A stretch of DNA of 64,000 nucleotides from Rhopalosiphum padi (lineage: Eukaryota > Arthropoda > Insecta > Hemiptera > Aphididae), in assembly GCF_020882245.1 (NCBI RefSeq), contig NC_083597.1:86034152-86098151 (forward strand), given 5' to 3'. Positions within the stretch are counted from its first letter, which is position 1; each line of letters begins with the position of its first letter. The position numbers and the translations under genes were made by a program. Below are positions 47,901-60,400 of the stretch, piece by piece. A model generated the notes under the pieces. That model saw nothing but the letters and a program-made list of their open reading frames with translations, did not search any database and was not told where the DNA came from.

Positions 47901-50900
47901 ATATTTGTATTTTAAATCAAAGTTCAAATATTGTTAAGAAATATTAATAAAGAATAATCATTGTTTAATAATTTTAGTAAAATAATTTTTTTCCTTTGAA
48001 CACTTACTCATATATTTCTTTGACTCTCTGCAGGATTTGTGACTGACAACTCCGTTTCAAATCGTTGACCGCTAACCAAAACCTGATGTTTTCGTGGCTG
48101 TATTCTTTCCGGAGATAATTTGTAAACTCATAGAGACCTGTTTCAATATGTAAAATAACGTAATTGACTAGAGCGACGCACTACGTTAGACAAATATTTT
48201 TCAATTTCTACAAGGTATGTATATGTTACGTATGTTATGAACTTATGAATGTTATTGTATGTAAGGTGTGTATCTTGATTATGATTAACATGATCAATAG
48301 TATAAAACATTGAGTCAAATTATCATGTAAAACGATTATACTTGTATCTCTCGCTGTTTAACCAAATGTGCATACTTTTGTAAGCCCTTGCATAATATTA
48401 ATAATGACACCTATTTACCTGTTGCATCAGACACTAAATCTTCCATTGATAGAGCCCAACGTTTTATGCGCTTTTCGGTTATGGCTTCCACCCTGAAACA
48501 TATATATGTCTCGACATATAATAACTGTAAGCACTCGTGCGAATTTTAAGAATTTATTTTTGGTTTTTGCAATGACGTTATATAAATAATAATATAACTC
48601 ACATTGGACAATTGAACGTCCAAAATGTTGGGTCGTCCGACACCCAAGGGTTCGATGGTTGAGCACCTGTGAGTAATGGATCGTATTCATGATACGTCTC
48701 GCCGAATGAAACTAGACCGTCCAAAGCTACTGACGTTTTAACTCTTGTTCTCCCTATACAATTTCTTAGCAATTCGACCTAAAAAAAAATATTGACAGTC
48801 ATTATAGAATTTTACCGTAAGACGTTTGCAGTTTGCAGTTAGCTTAACTTTTTTTACGTTTTTTGATTATAACTTATATTTTTTTTCTGTAGTCTATCAG
48901 TATTAGATTTGTTATACTTAATCGAATAGTTTAAAGGAATGGGGTACAACCATACAAGATTTTGTTAAGAATATTTACACATAGCTGATATTTGTATCGT
49001 TTGTACCGAAAATTAATTGTGCAGATCCTTAAGCGTAGTATATTTTACTATTTTTAGTTACAATTTAACATATTGTATCAGTTCAAGTTGATGTACAATA
49101 CTGTTACTTAATTTATTGTTTTTTTATCTCTACAAATCATGTCACAAATACACAATACTGATTTTAAATGGACAGGTACGGAATGGTTTATAATAAATTA
49201 TAAGAGTATAATATTACTTTGCACTATTTGATAAATAATATATTTGTATTTTATTTACTTCTCTCCGGAGATCTTCAGAACTTCTTTTCTTTTTGGTTGA
49301 AAAACTGCCACCAATCTTTATCGGTATTTGTTCCATGACGCTGACACATCCTGGAGGAGGTCGATGTACCCTCCAAAATGCCCTTTCTTGACTATCAGTC
49401 ACTATTTTTTCCCCTTTTTTCCTATCTTTACTCAACCGCACCTAAAATAATCGATCCATGTACAGTAGACATCTTGTCATCAAGATTAATTACTTTAAAT
49501 AGATAAAAACTCTTCAATTTTTACTTGTTCTTCAGCCTGCATCGTGATAAATTCCCATTTGTTTTGTAGATTTTTTTTCAGACTGTTCAATGAGTCCTGG
49601 ATTCATAAAAAAAAAATATTTATTGAATTGAAATGAAATTAAAAGCTCAATAATTTTAATTTCATGTGAATAAGGACCATTTTTATTTTCAAAGAAAAAC
49701 TAAATGTCTTATTTTTATTAATTTTTTCAAAACTATTTTTTATACAAATGTACTCTGCTTAAAAATTTGAATCTCGATAAATGTTTAGAGTTCATTAACG
49801 TCGTTGTTTTAATTACCTAATAGTTAGACCATACCGATGCTTACCATTTCATAGTCTTCCAATGCATGTCGTTGTTTGTTTCTCAGCAGTCTCTTTGATA
49901 GGTATATCGCATATTCTACGTTATCGGGATTCTTTTGTGAACATGGCCAATAATAGGGAATCTAAAAAAAATAATGTAACGTGGTTCCAATTATTTTTTG
50001 CATTTAATTATTAACGTTGTACGTCGGCTCAATATTATACAATACAAAAGGTATTGTTTATCTTACTTGGAATCTGTACAGAGAACTGTCATCTTTTAGA
50101 GTAAGAGTTTTTGAGTCGTTTACGGGAAAGAAGTATCCGTATTGACATAACATGTTGGCTATATGGACCGCTTCTATAATAAAAACATATATATTTTTTT
50201 TATTACATATTTCTGTAATATTTTACTAACATGTCAAGAAGTCACCTTCAGAATTTCAAAACATTTTAAGTATAATTTATGATGTAAATAACTTGTTTAA
50301 AGTTGTGCTTCGATGAAACTCTAACTTACTAAAATGTTAAATAATATATTACTGCTATAATAGGACAATATTTGAAAAAGGGTCATATTTTATATGAAGT
50401 GGTATTCAAAACGTTATTCAAACTCAATTTCCACAAAAAAATATTAACTACCTACTTGTTTTTTTTTTTATACAAAAAACTGTCTTACGTCATTATACAT
50501 TGATGGGCATCATATACTACAAAAATTTAATATATCAATAAAAAAAAAATGTATATAGGTTTGTTTAGAGATCACTAATCAATATAAAGACGTATTATAT
50601 TACGCTGTCAATTATGTAAATACAATTAATAATGTAAATTAATGTAAGTATATATAATAATTTGGTTTGTGTGTATACTTTACATTATACCGGTGTACCG
50701 TGTACGTTTTAAAATTAAAACAAATATATACGTATTTACATAAGCTCTTATCTCGGCAGAAATGGTGAATTCATTTTTCACTTTTGATTACTTAGTTATA
50801 ATTAAAATAATATTTATATTTTACTTATTATTACAATGGAACAAAACGGAAAAAAACTTTATTAAAATTGTTGGTGAAATGGATAACTTATTACTCAATA

Positions 50901-53900
50901 TACGTGTTTTTACTTACACATTTTGCAATACTCCAAGCGGAGATAATATGATGGTTGCGTTTATTATGTATTATATTAGTTTTTATTTACTATTATTTTT
51001 TAGTATAAGTATAGTATAAAACTGTTTTATGCCGTACCTTGTCCATACATGGTACATAGTATTTAAAATTTAAACTGAACTTAAATTTGCGCAGAGTGAC
51101 CGTAGCCGTCTATATGAAATATTTAGCTGACTTAATTGTTTTTTTCCTTTGCATCAGAAAAATAAAAACGTCTCAATAATGGTGATTTAAAAATAATGAA
51201 ACGGTACCGCGGAAAATATTGTTTAAAATGTTTGTTTTTGTCATATTTATAGTACGATTAACAATTATATTTCTTTGTATTTTTAAACGATTTAATTAAC
51301 TAAAATACATTATTGTTTCAACTGTAGGAACATAAGTGAAAGAAAATATATGTGTTTACTTGTTATATAATTTTGAAATGGTTCTGCTCTAAATATTTAT
51401 TCAATATTATTAACTTAACGATTTCCAAAATCTTTAAGACTAACAACCTTTCAAAATGTTTTGGAAAACAATTAGAAATTTTTAAAGATCTTACTAAGTT
51501 AAACTTCAAAAATCAAAAAAAAATCAAAAATTAAGTGTAAAAGAAAACCCTTTAAATTTTTTTATCGATGTAACAATATCTTTTTTTTTTTTTTTTTTTT
51601 TTTATTTTTTATTTTATTAAGAATAATTACAAGCTATACATAATTTTGTACAATAAATAATTTTGTTGAGTGAAATAGCGGTGAAAACAACAGAGTGGGA
51701 AGGTACTCAGTAGTACCACCCGACAGGTCAAGCCAGCAAGTCTCTAGGCCAAGAGCGTTTCAATCTTCTTTGAGGATTGTCAGGGATTGCACGGGAAGAA
51801 AGTCTTTTTATTAATGGATTAGTGTGATGGGTTAGTTTTGAGTGAATAACAATATCTCCACCATTTTTATGTACATTTTATATTAAACAAAATAATAGTA
51901 ATGAGTTAAACATTGTTTTTGATGCTTAGTGTTTGTATAGTGTAACTATGTATGGTTTATTTTAAAAATGCATTCAAAAGTCCTTTTATTGTTTACGTTT
52001 ATTTATTGAACGGCTATATTACATTATGTATATATTATTTTTATTTAGGTACAATTAACTTTGATTCGCAGTCAAGAATTTATAATAATATAATATGTAT
52101 ATTGTATGTTGCCGATGTATAGACATCAGTATAATAGTAATCAATAATATTGTTTGGGTAGGTATTATACGCATTAGTCGAAGTCGCTGTATAGAAATAA
52201 AACTCGCCGCCATAAAAGTAATCTTCTTCAATATAACATTCCTGAAAACGACAAACGGGGAGAATAGTGCTATAAGGTTGTTTATTGCTCGGAGCTCTGT
52301 GTCAGTATTATATAGGTAATATTGATACGATATTGTATTTGAGCACCGCGACGTTACATAATTCAACTTCCACAGACCTATATAGCCATATAGGCGATAA
52401 AATGTTCCCGATAGAGACTATAACGCATTAAATAGATTTACGGAAAATAAAAACCTATCACATATTTTTCTTACGTTTGCAGGATACGCCCAGAAGAAAA
52501 GAAAAAAACAGGTCTAGAAAGGTTTGCGTATCGTTTAATTATGTGTGCGATAAAGTCAAATATTACAATTATGTGAAGTTAGTGGCCAGTTAAAACGTTG
52601 TAAAATAGATACGATAGAAGTGTGTAGAATATTCTTCGCAATCTCGTTTTATTGATACAGTACATACTTTACATATAGTACCAGCTACCTATGTTACGAA
52701 GAGATATGTGTAAGTGGCGGTGTGTTTTATGCGTATTATAAACATTTAAAGAAACGTTTATTAAATCAGACTACTAGAAATAATAATCTAAGAGCTGTGT
52801 GTTATATGATGAGCGACCGATTTTGTTTTACATATCTCTGGATTCTGAACATAACATTTGAATACGCAATATACGAACGTATATGATGTATAATAACGAT
52901 GCATATTATTATTATCTGTATACACTATTTTTCTATACTTATTTACATTTTTTTCTCGACTCGTAAAACTCGTATGATAAAGTACATTACTTTCAGATTT
53001 CCATCTAAAAGCAACGTTGATACATAATATATTTCAAAGAAAATGTTTTGTTTATGTTTTCGGACTTATTGTACGTTTGAACATTCATTTTTATTTTCAT
53101 AAATAATGTATAGATGATAAATCTATAGTATATAATAGTATACATACTAAAATAAAAACGTATACCAAAAGTCCAAAAGTAAATAATATAGGAGGATTGC
53201 ATTTGTTTGAAATTGTTCCGTGAAGTGGTTGGGATTTTAAAATGTTATCAAAGTTATACTGGGTTTACTCTGTGTTAGTGTTTACAGTCTAGTATTGAAG
53301 AACAAGTCATTATATTAAACTACATCTAAGTTTTTGTTTAGTAAGAAAGAATTGATGGTTTAATTATTCACCAAAATACTACAAGTACTTAGTAGGAGCT
53401 TACTACTTCGTAAATAATTACATATTATTAAAATATTTATTTATAAAATGTATTATTATTATCACTAAAAAAGTGTTATTTTTTTTAAAAATTAATTTGA
53501 AAAACTGTTGATAAAAAGGGTCAATCTACTATAAGAGATTTTTTTTATAACGGATTTGGAAAATTAGGCTGATTTTGATGTGAACGAAAGCACATAATTC
53601 GTTCCCATTAATACTAAATGCAAATATAAGCGTAATCAATTGACTGAATTAAACGGTGGTGTTTTAGTTTTACTAAAAAACATATAACTAGATTTTCAAC
53701 CTTTTTCTTATCAATATTTATTTTCAATATTAAATTGTCTAAAACTAAGAAGTTGTCCCCCAATCAACATAATTAAATTATTTATTCAATCAATTATATT
53801 TCAATTGCATAAAGTAAACAATTCTTGTTCCTACATTTCATTTTGTTATTAAAACATAATTAGAAATAAATTCTTGTTTAAACACTTCGCGGGTTAATTA

Positions 53901-54401
53901 ATAGTGAATCCAGCAAATAATGGCGAATCAAATATAACTTCACAAATTAATTAATTTGTATAGCTTATTTATGGAAATGTTATTTTCATAGTATTACGTA
54001 CAATGGAAAAAATTATATTTTTTATGAATAAAACATTTTTTTTTGTATATATTATTTAAATATTCATGTATTTAGTTTAAATTATTAAACATTAATTAAA
54101 CGTTATGAAAAAAAATCGTTAAACGATTGGTTAGATTTACTTTGTGGTTTTCAATTTTTGTTTTTTTTTAGTTCTATATATTTTTTTTTATATTATCAAA
54201 GTTGTATGTATTGTGTATATTTTTGATAATTATATATTATACTTATACAATATTATACAATGTAGTATAATACAATTATACTATGTAGGTTAATTTTTAA
54301 TTTTTTATAAAAACTATTTTATTGAAACCATTTTAATAATTCAAACTTACCAGTTTCGTCGACAGTTAAACGGTCCATTAGCCATTCAATTATGTTATAA
54401 C
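41144..54401 (-). CDS. RGS9: R7-family regulator of G-protein signalling, RGS9/RGS11 type (5' end outside window)
   Basis: GTPase-activating protein for G-alpha i/o, expected to act at neuronal membranes as an obligate dimer with G-beta5. Exons in gene order: 54401-54351, 50173-50067, 49961-49845, 49596-49525, 49441-49259, 48778-48603, 48492-48419, 48137-48008, 47387-47166, 46832-46575, 44662-44621 (optional), 41933-41144. All borders are GT-AG and phases agree; 739 aa are visible. The order is the R7 hallmark: DEP (IIEWLMDRLTVDET; YGYFFPV), linker (YRFQIPYYWPC; SQERAFWRVHRPPPGC), GGL (LRREVELLRNC...YDPLL, then NPWVSDDPTFW), RGS (ENIRFWLAVNDLK; EFLAPGAPCEINIDGKTM; CYPRFIRSEHYK), then a long Ser/Gly/Ala-rich tail with two VCPW motifs. 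INIDGKTM, VKTSVAL and IKRWAL favour RGS9/RGS11 over RGS6/RGS7. The start and N-terminal DEP residues are missing, and the first visible exon begins in phase 1. Confidence 0.94.
42562..42739. mobile_element. 178-bp hAT-type MITE in the last RGS9-like intron
   Basis: Perfect 15-bp terminal inverted repeats CAAGGGCGTATTTAA. The flanks CGCGTATA (42554-42561) and CGCATGTA (42740-42747) agree at 6 of 8 positions, with both differences transitions, consistent with an old 8-bp duplication. G-rich and C-rich subterminal blocks lie just inside the ends. No coding capacity. Confidence 0.82.
43576..44338. mobile_element. 763-bp non-autonomous hAT-like element in the last RGS9-like intron
   Basis: Ends CAGTGGCGTGTCGAAGG and, inward from the right, CAGTGGCGTGGCAAACTC. 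ATCAATA is repeated directly on both sides (43569-43575 and 44339-44345); counted one base differently the duplication is 8 bp, ATCAATAC. CAGTGGCG ends are typical of hAT or related elements. The interior is AT-rich and non-coding. It lies 282 bp from the 42-nt cassette exon. Confidence 0.88.
44621..44662 (-). CDS. RGS9: 42-nt symmetric cassette exon of the RGS9-like gene
   Basis: Flanked on the - strand by a good acceptor TTTTACAG and donor CCA|GTAAGTT. It begins and ends in phase 2, the same phase as the junction between 46575 and 41933, so inclusion adds exactly 14 codons (R-GDLPCTPSSPSSN-Q) and skipping leaves an intact frame. The peptide is Pro/Ser-rich, matching the neighbouring tail. 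Whether and where it is used needs transcripts. Confidence 0.75.
45009..45450. mobile_element. Tc1/mariner-like MITE (about 440 bp)
   Basis: The left end CAGGGTGTAACAGAAA is matched inward from the right end by GAGTGTAACAGAAAG, and similarity continues imperfectly for about 30 bp (ATCTGTCAAAT versus ACTTGACAAAT). TA lies directly outside the left end (45007-45008) and at the right end (45451-45452). TACAGGGTGT ends are common in mariner-type elements. The right border is exact only to a base or two. Confidence 0.8.
46575..46832 (-). CDS. RGS9: RGS9-like exon after the RGS domain: Ser-rich linker
   Basis: Joins exon 47387-47166 in phase 2 (AG|A, Arg). It encodes FFGLVGGAANKKADCKERI and then a long Ser/Gln/Thr-rich stretch ending SQSNLSDIPY. 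In vertebrate RGS9 this position begins the isoform-variable tail. Acceptor TCGTTTAG, donor ATAG|GTAAGC. Many Ser residues near basic ones (KRRGSDRSL) are plausible kinase sites. Confidence 0.9.
47166..48137 (-). CDS. RGS9: RGS9-like exons coding for the RGS domain core
   Basis: Two exons, 48137-48008 and 47387-47166, separated by a 620-bp intron (GA|GTAAGT to TTTTCAG). Together they encode LYEFTNYLRKEYSHENIRFW, LAVNDLK, EIYDEFLAPGAPCEINIDGK, NPSRFTFDGAAEHVYTLL and CYPRFIRSEHYKNLL. The residues expected to contact G-alpha switch regions are present: E-N in the HENIRFW helix, the N of AVNDLK and the N of EINIDGK. This is an intact, probably active GAP domain. Confidence 0.93.
48419..49441 (-). 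CDS. RGS9: RGS9-like exons coding for the GGL region and R7 linker
   Basis: Exons 49441-49259 (SQERAFWRVHRPPPGC and a basic KKKR segment), 48778-48603 (VELLRNCIGRTRVKTSVAL, then YHEYDPLLTG and NPWVSDDPTFW) and 48492-48419 (RIKRWALSMEDLVSDAT). The first two build the G-gamma-like domain that binds G-beta5. NPWVSDD is the counterpart of the Asn-Pro-Trp signature of G-gamma proteins. The last leads into the RGS domain. Confidence 0.92.
49525..49961 (-). CDS. RGS9: RGS9-like exons of the R7 helical region
   Basis: Exons 49961-49845 (IPYYWPCSQ, VEYAIYLSKRLLRNKQRHAL) and 49596-49525 (LQNKWEFITMQAEEQ), both phase 0. These match the segment that follows the DEP domain in R7 proteins and, with DEP, binds the R9AP/R7BP membrane anchors. 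Confidence 0.92.
50067..54401 (-). CDS. RGS9: RGS9-like exons coding for the DEP domain (N-terminal part missing)
   Basis: Exons 54401-54351 (YNIIEWLMDRLTVDET, too short for an ORF scan) and 50173-50067 (AVHIANMLCQYGYFFPVND, LYRFQ), joined in phase 1 across a 4.2-kb intron. They align with the second half of the R7 DEP domain. The preceding exon, which should end with the first base of a Gly codon after an AMTG-like motif, was not found between 54402 and 64000. Confidence 0.92.
51582..51846 (-). mobile_element. Poly-A retroposon (SINE or 5'-truncated LINE) with 11-bp target duplication
   Basis: On the - strand the unit ends in a long A-rich tail, seen as T from 51581 to about 51603 followed by TTTATTTTATTTTA. 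It is flanked by a perfect direct repeat TAACAATATCT (51571-51581 and 51847-51857), the signature of target-primed retroposition. The body is much GC-richer than its surroundings. It lies in an RGS9-like intron in the same orientation as the gene. No coding domain is recognisable, so SINE versus LINE 3' end is undecided. Confidence 0.88.
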
Positions 54402-57400
54402 CTGAAACAATGTAATAAAGGTTTATGGTTAGGTATCATGTCAAATAAATTATTTACATAAAATATTCATTTAAATTAATTTATTATCATATCGTATAAT
54501 ATTAAATCTGACCATAATGTAGTTTCCTAACTCATAAGGCATGATAAAGCGTGTTTAAAATATTTTAGCTAATGCTGAACCACATACATTTTAGTACATA
54601 CTAACACTATTCTTAATCAGTGTATTCTTATAAAAAAAGAGTATTCTTTAAATTTTTAGACAATTTTTCGTTACAATAACAAAGATTTTTTATCAATGTT
54701 TACAATCCTTGTTATAGATCAAAACATTTTATGTTTGGATTCTAAATAGGAAAACTGATACGTAATAGGAATGGTTCGTGTTTTATGTCCTAGAACTAAA
54801 TTTAAAATTAATTTTAATAATAGGTTTATGTTTTATTATGTGGAAGATTTTTCTTATGCGTATTATAGGCTCTTAATTTCAAACTTAATTTGATGTACAT
54901 AATACTAAGTATACTTCGATATACGATAAATATGTCGGTTTTCTAATTTTATTTACAGCTCGTAGGTTTTGTTATACATATTATTATTAAACTTGTTTTT
55001 GCACAGTTTTTTTTATTTCACCTAAAATCTAAATTCATGTCTGAGTATAATCAACAAGACAAGTAAGATTTTTACCGATCTCAAGGTTTGAGATATGATT
55101 TCAAATTTATCATATTTAATTGTAATCGAGAAGACATACAGTAACGATTAAATATTAAATCATCCTATTATTATATATTATAAATTATAATATTATAATA
55201 TATTATTATTATAGTAATTATATTCTTTATTTTCGTTACATTTTTATTTATTTATTTTTAAATTCTGAGCGAAGTAATAAATGTATTGGTTTTATTTTAA
55301 TGATTTTTTTTTTTTTATGACAGTCATCGCGTTATGGAGCAATATTATAGAAATTCTGTAATCTTCAATATTGAGTGTAATTTCTAGATGTGGATATGTA
55401 TCTAATTAGTGGTGGTAGTGAGAGGAGGAGGAACAGAATCTAATATCAATATAGATTAAGTTAAAGTAAAATATAATATTAAAATAATTTTTACTAGTTT
55501 CCCACCCTCCCTCACCGTCCGCGACTGGTGGATTCTGGTAAAAAATTTGATTTAGAATTTATAACATCAAGGGATAAAAAATATTTCCGGTACTTTTTAA
55601 AATAACCGGGAAAAACTAAATTATGCCGAAAGAGGAATATTTATATTGAACCTTTTGAATAACTTAAAGAGATTTGAAATCTTCATTGAATATTTTATAT
55701 TTTTAATTGCATTAGCCTGACAAGATCAAATTTTTTTCCATTTTCTGTAATATTTATAGATATTATTGAATGAATATTTAAATATAAAGTAATTTTTAAT
55801 ATCGATACATTTTAGTTAATATGTTAAAAATTAAAAATATATTAACCATAGAGATTTTAAATTGTTTGACATTTACGTGTATTATATATACACAATGAGA
55901 TTCAAATATATTTAGACCAATTTTAAGGTATTTTATGAACCTATTCAAACCATTCTACGATACGTGGTATTGATTTATAAGTTACCTAAAAGTTAATAAC
56001 AATAATGATATATTGTGTAATCTTATACAATAATTTATAATATAATATTTACGGCATTTTTGAAAAAATTAGTTTAATTTACTGTATTATTAATAGAAAA
56101 ATAAATAACTAATTGTAATATAAATACATAATAAAATACCCCTAGAAATAGTGGATGATATATACATAGTCTCCACTCAGAATCATTTTTCGTAAGCAAT
56201 GATTTATCATTGAATTAAAATTTAAGTATTTAATCTACTCAGTGAATAAACACTCAAACCTCCTATAAAGCAGATCAACTTTCCCGGTTTTTTAAATTTA
56301 TTCTTGTGTATATTTAACAGCTGTTATAAGTATCTAAACTTACTCTAAGTACTTATATATTTCATACTTATTTATTTAAATGCGTGTTTCTACAACTCGT
56401 GTGTAATATATAATAAAAATACAATAAAAATTCGAATTTTTCAAATCTCATTCATGATATTATATTATTGTATAAATATTTTGTGTATACCTATTGTAGA
56501 TTTAAAATTTGTAATTAATCTCATAATACATACATAGATATTAGTATAGTATGTAGGTTATATGATTTTTATGAGAAACATATTTTATCGAGGGATTTAA
56601 ACGTGTTTCTTATTGTAACCTACCCATTTGAAATTTGAAATACATAAACTGAGCTTTCGTTGTTAGGTACGTCATCCGAAATGAATATAAATACGATTAA
56701 TATAAGAACAATTAGATCTTTTTTCATAACTACCTAAACACTATTCCCTACAACCAAAAATAGATACATGATTTTAATTTTAATTTAATTATCTTATATT
56801 TAACTTATTCGATTTAACATTAAAATACTCAATCGTTTTTATACTATTTACAGATCGTAGTTTTAATTTTACCTTATTTTTTCCGATTAACACATCTGTC
56901 CGATGGTGATTATAATATTGTTACATTCATATATCTACTTCTACTTATTTACTGTCTAAAGACTCTAAAGCTTCATCATTGTATAATCTTATTACAAACT
57001 TGATTAATTTGAAATATTTACTTAATTATGTTCAACAAATTGGCCATCTTAGATTTTTATAAAATATTTTGAAAACGATTTTTAAATTTTATTTCGAGGT
57101 TTATTGAATATTTAATTATACTGGAGCAATAATAATCTACATTCATTATATTTAAGAAAAATTATATTAATCTATGTTAGATATTTCTAAAATAGTATAA
57201 AGAAAATTGGTAAAATCTGCCTTACTAAATTTTAATTTATTGATATGATTGTATTAAATTAACTGTTTATTATTATATAGTATTATTATTGTATAATGTA
57301 ATAACGACATCCGCATTGAAAACGTGTAATGATTTCGACTCGGTGAAACAATGCTCATGAAATGCTTAGTTTAAGCATTATATTGTATTTTTGTAGCTTA

Positions 57401-60400
57401 TATAAAGTTTTTACTTTTTTCAAGTCTTTCTTTTATAAAAGCCCGTTAGGTACTCGTAGACATATAAAGTCAATATACGTTCAATTAAGGTGTACCCGCT
57501 TCTTTCCTCTCACGCTACTTTCAATCCCGAAGTAAAAGTTTCAGCGTGTTAAAGTGGTTCTTCCGGCCGGTGAAATTTGTGCTTAGGGAATTTGTTTCGA
57601 AACGAAGGGTTGCCAACTGATATTGATTTTCCTAGAGTGGCTTAACACAAAGAAAAAGTGAAATAGCAATAATTTACAACACATTTCTTCTTATCGTCTA
57701 CTCAAAGATTAATTTTATCCGATTTCTTGTTAAAATATACTTTAGTTTTCTGTAATTATATTAACAGCAGCTGTCAACAGTTGACGTTACAAAACTATTA
57801 TAAATTGCATATTTTACAATTACACATTATTTTGATTTGATTGATTATTATTTATTTGTATAATATCATTTCAAATCGACAATCTGTATAATTTAGTAAA
57901 ATTAATTTAAAAAAACTAAAAAAGTATTATTACAAATCAAGAAACTCGTTCTACTGTATAGTAGGCGTCGAGTGTGTTTTGTAACTGAATAGGTTACCAT
58001 AGTGGATAAGTTAAATTTGAATTCAAAGATAAAACATTGCATAAGAAAAAATATTCTGAAAGAAAATATTTGTCTTTATTTCTCAGACTATTTTATTATA
58101 TTTTATATTTCTATCTGTAATTTATTTTTCTACTGGTAATACCTACAATATACTATTGAACTAACTTTTCTTTACCAAAAACAAATTACATATTATAATA
58201 TTATTATTTATTAACTTTGAATAAATTTAAAATTCTTAAAAATAAAATAATTTGTACAAAAAATTGATTTAGCATAATAGATTTCCATCTTTCTTTGATT
58301 TCTTTTGTCTTTTTTTTTTGATTATTTTTGAAACCACTAAGAATTTTTACTTTTGGCCTCTCATAAGTACCAACAATAGTTCTAATTTGCTACCAAAAAC
58401 AACCGTCGTTGAATTCAGAACCTTACTTTTTAATCAATTTGTATAAAATATTTTAAATTGCTACTATTATTTCAACTGAATCAGTTTTGTTTGTTATAGT
58501 AATAAACTAATAACCAATAAATGATATTTTATTTTATTTAATATTTCAAAAATGTGTACATTTTTAATTAAAGCATTCAATTTGTTGTTCTATAAAGTTT
58601 ATGGGTTGAATTTAAGTTTGATTTTAATGACTTAAAATTCGTTGAACCTTTACCAAGTTTTAATTACATTTCATCAAGAATTAGTATACTATATATATAT
58701 ATATATTAGATCACTTTATTTAAAAATAAATTAATTAAATTTCACTATAAGTCAATTTTTATATAAGAATATATAATTTTTATTACATATACCGAGAATT
58801 TTAAAATTTCTCAATATTATTTCATGAATTTTAAAAACTTAATTATTATTTTAACATTTATTTCTGATGTCAATAATTCAATAAAAACATATTATATTAT
58901 ATAAATGTTTTTTTATTTGTTGAGTTTGAAATAATAAGATATACCATCACCTTAATGTCTGTTTACGGTCCGACACGAACTTATATACATAATTAAATTC
59001 TTAGTATAATATACACAACAGTATACTGTACTGATAAGACTCATTATAAGGTTAACCTGTATTAATTTATGTTAAACAACAATATTAATCTATAATAAAA
59101 TTTAAATAATTATGACATGAATTATTAGCTGTACCTATACTTATTTAAATTTTAAGCACAACAAGTTTACTATCTAAAGCCTTTAGAGTCTTATTTATAA
59201 TTATTTGTTATTGTAATTCGTTTTTAATAATATTGTATACAATAATTTTCTTTAATCTTTATTGCTTATAAGTTATAACATAATTTAAATAGTATTATTT
59301 TATTAAACGTTAATTTTATTTTATTAATAAAATTGCGAATTTGGCATTAAAAATTAACTATGATTTTTATTATTATTGAGTTTTTTAAAATTATTATTAC
59401 GTGTACACATTTAAAATAATAATTGAAAGAATAACACATTCGTATTTGTACAGGTATATTACAAATTAAAATAAGTGAAGTTAAAATCTGTAAAATAATT
59501 TGCAATTAATAAGTGTTTTTTTCTACTCGTTAAGGTTCCTTATGAAATAACTATAAGATTCCCTCACACTTTCCTAGAACCTATGATTTGTTTGTTATTC
59601 TTTATCAAGACCATAACTAAAAATTTCAGGGGGGGATCAGGATCCTAGACCCTCTTACCAGTTAAAGCCTTGTTCCTTATTATGGTTAAAAGTTATAATA
59701 GTGCAGATTTTTTTTTCGTGTGCTTTACTTATAGCTAATAGATAATTTTCATCAATAGACTTTTTTGATTCTAACCATGATAATATAAGTTCAATGTTAT
59801 ATTTATGTCACGAAGAATAATTATTAATGTATACAATATTTATATTATCATGCATATACAGTGAAATTTCCATACAACGAAATCGCATGGGGAACAAAAA
59901 AAAATTCGTAACATAGAGGAATTCTTTAAATAGAACTACATAGATATTTCATATTCTATATTGAAATAGAAAAAAAAAATTATTAAAAAATAAACTCAAA
60001 AATAATTCGTTAAACAGAACATTTTGTTAAATGGAAGTTCGTCATATGGTAGTTTTACGGTATGTATATTATATACATATATATATTTATTTGTTTAAAT
60101 TATTTATATCTTTCAAGTATTTAAATCTAAATATATTTTGCCCGTCGAATCGGCTAATAAATAACTGATACTTTAGTTTTATAACAGACAACAGTTCATT
60201 GATTTTATACGCATATAAGTCATAATCACATAATTTTTGTCACATGTAAATTTTATTGTTTGTGACTACCTATTGTGTATTGCTGATATGTACAAAGAGT
60301 TATACTGAAAGGCGTTCTCTAGATATGTATTGTTTGAATGACGAATACATACATTTTTTATCTTACCAATAAATACAACACCATGGTTTTTATGTATTTA

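Noticed and set aside
50762..51019. + strand open frame of 85 codons rich in Phe, Ile and Tyr
   Set aside because: Hydrophobic composition expected from AT-rich DNA. It lies in an RGS9-like intron with no splice or homology support.
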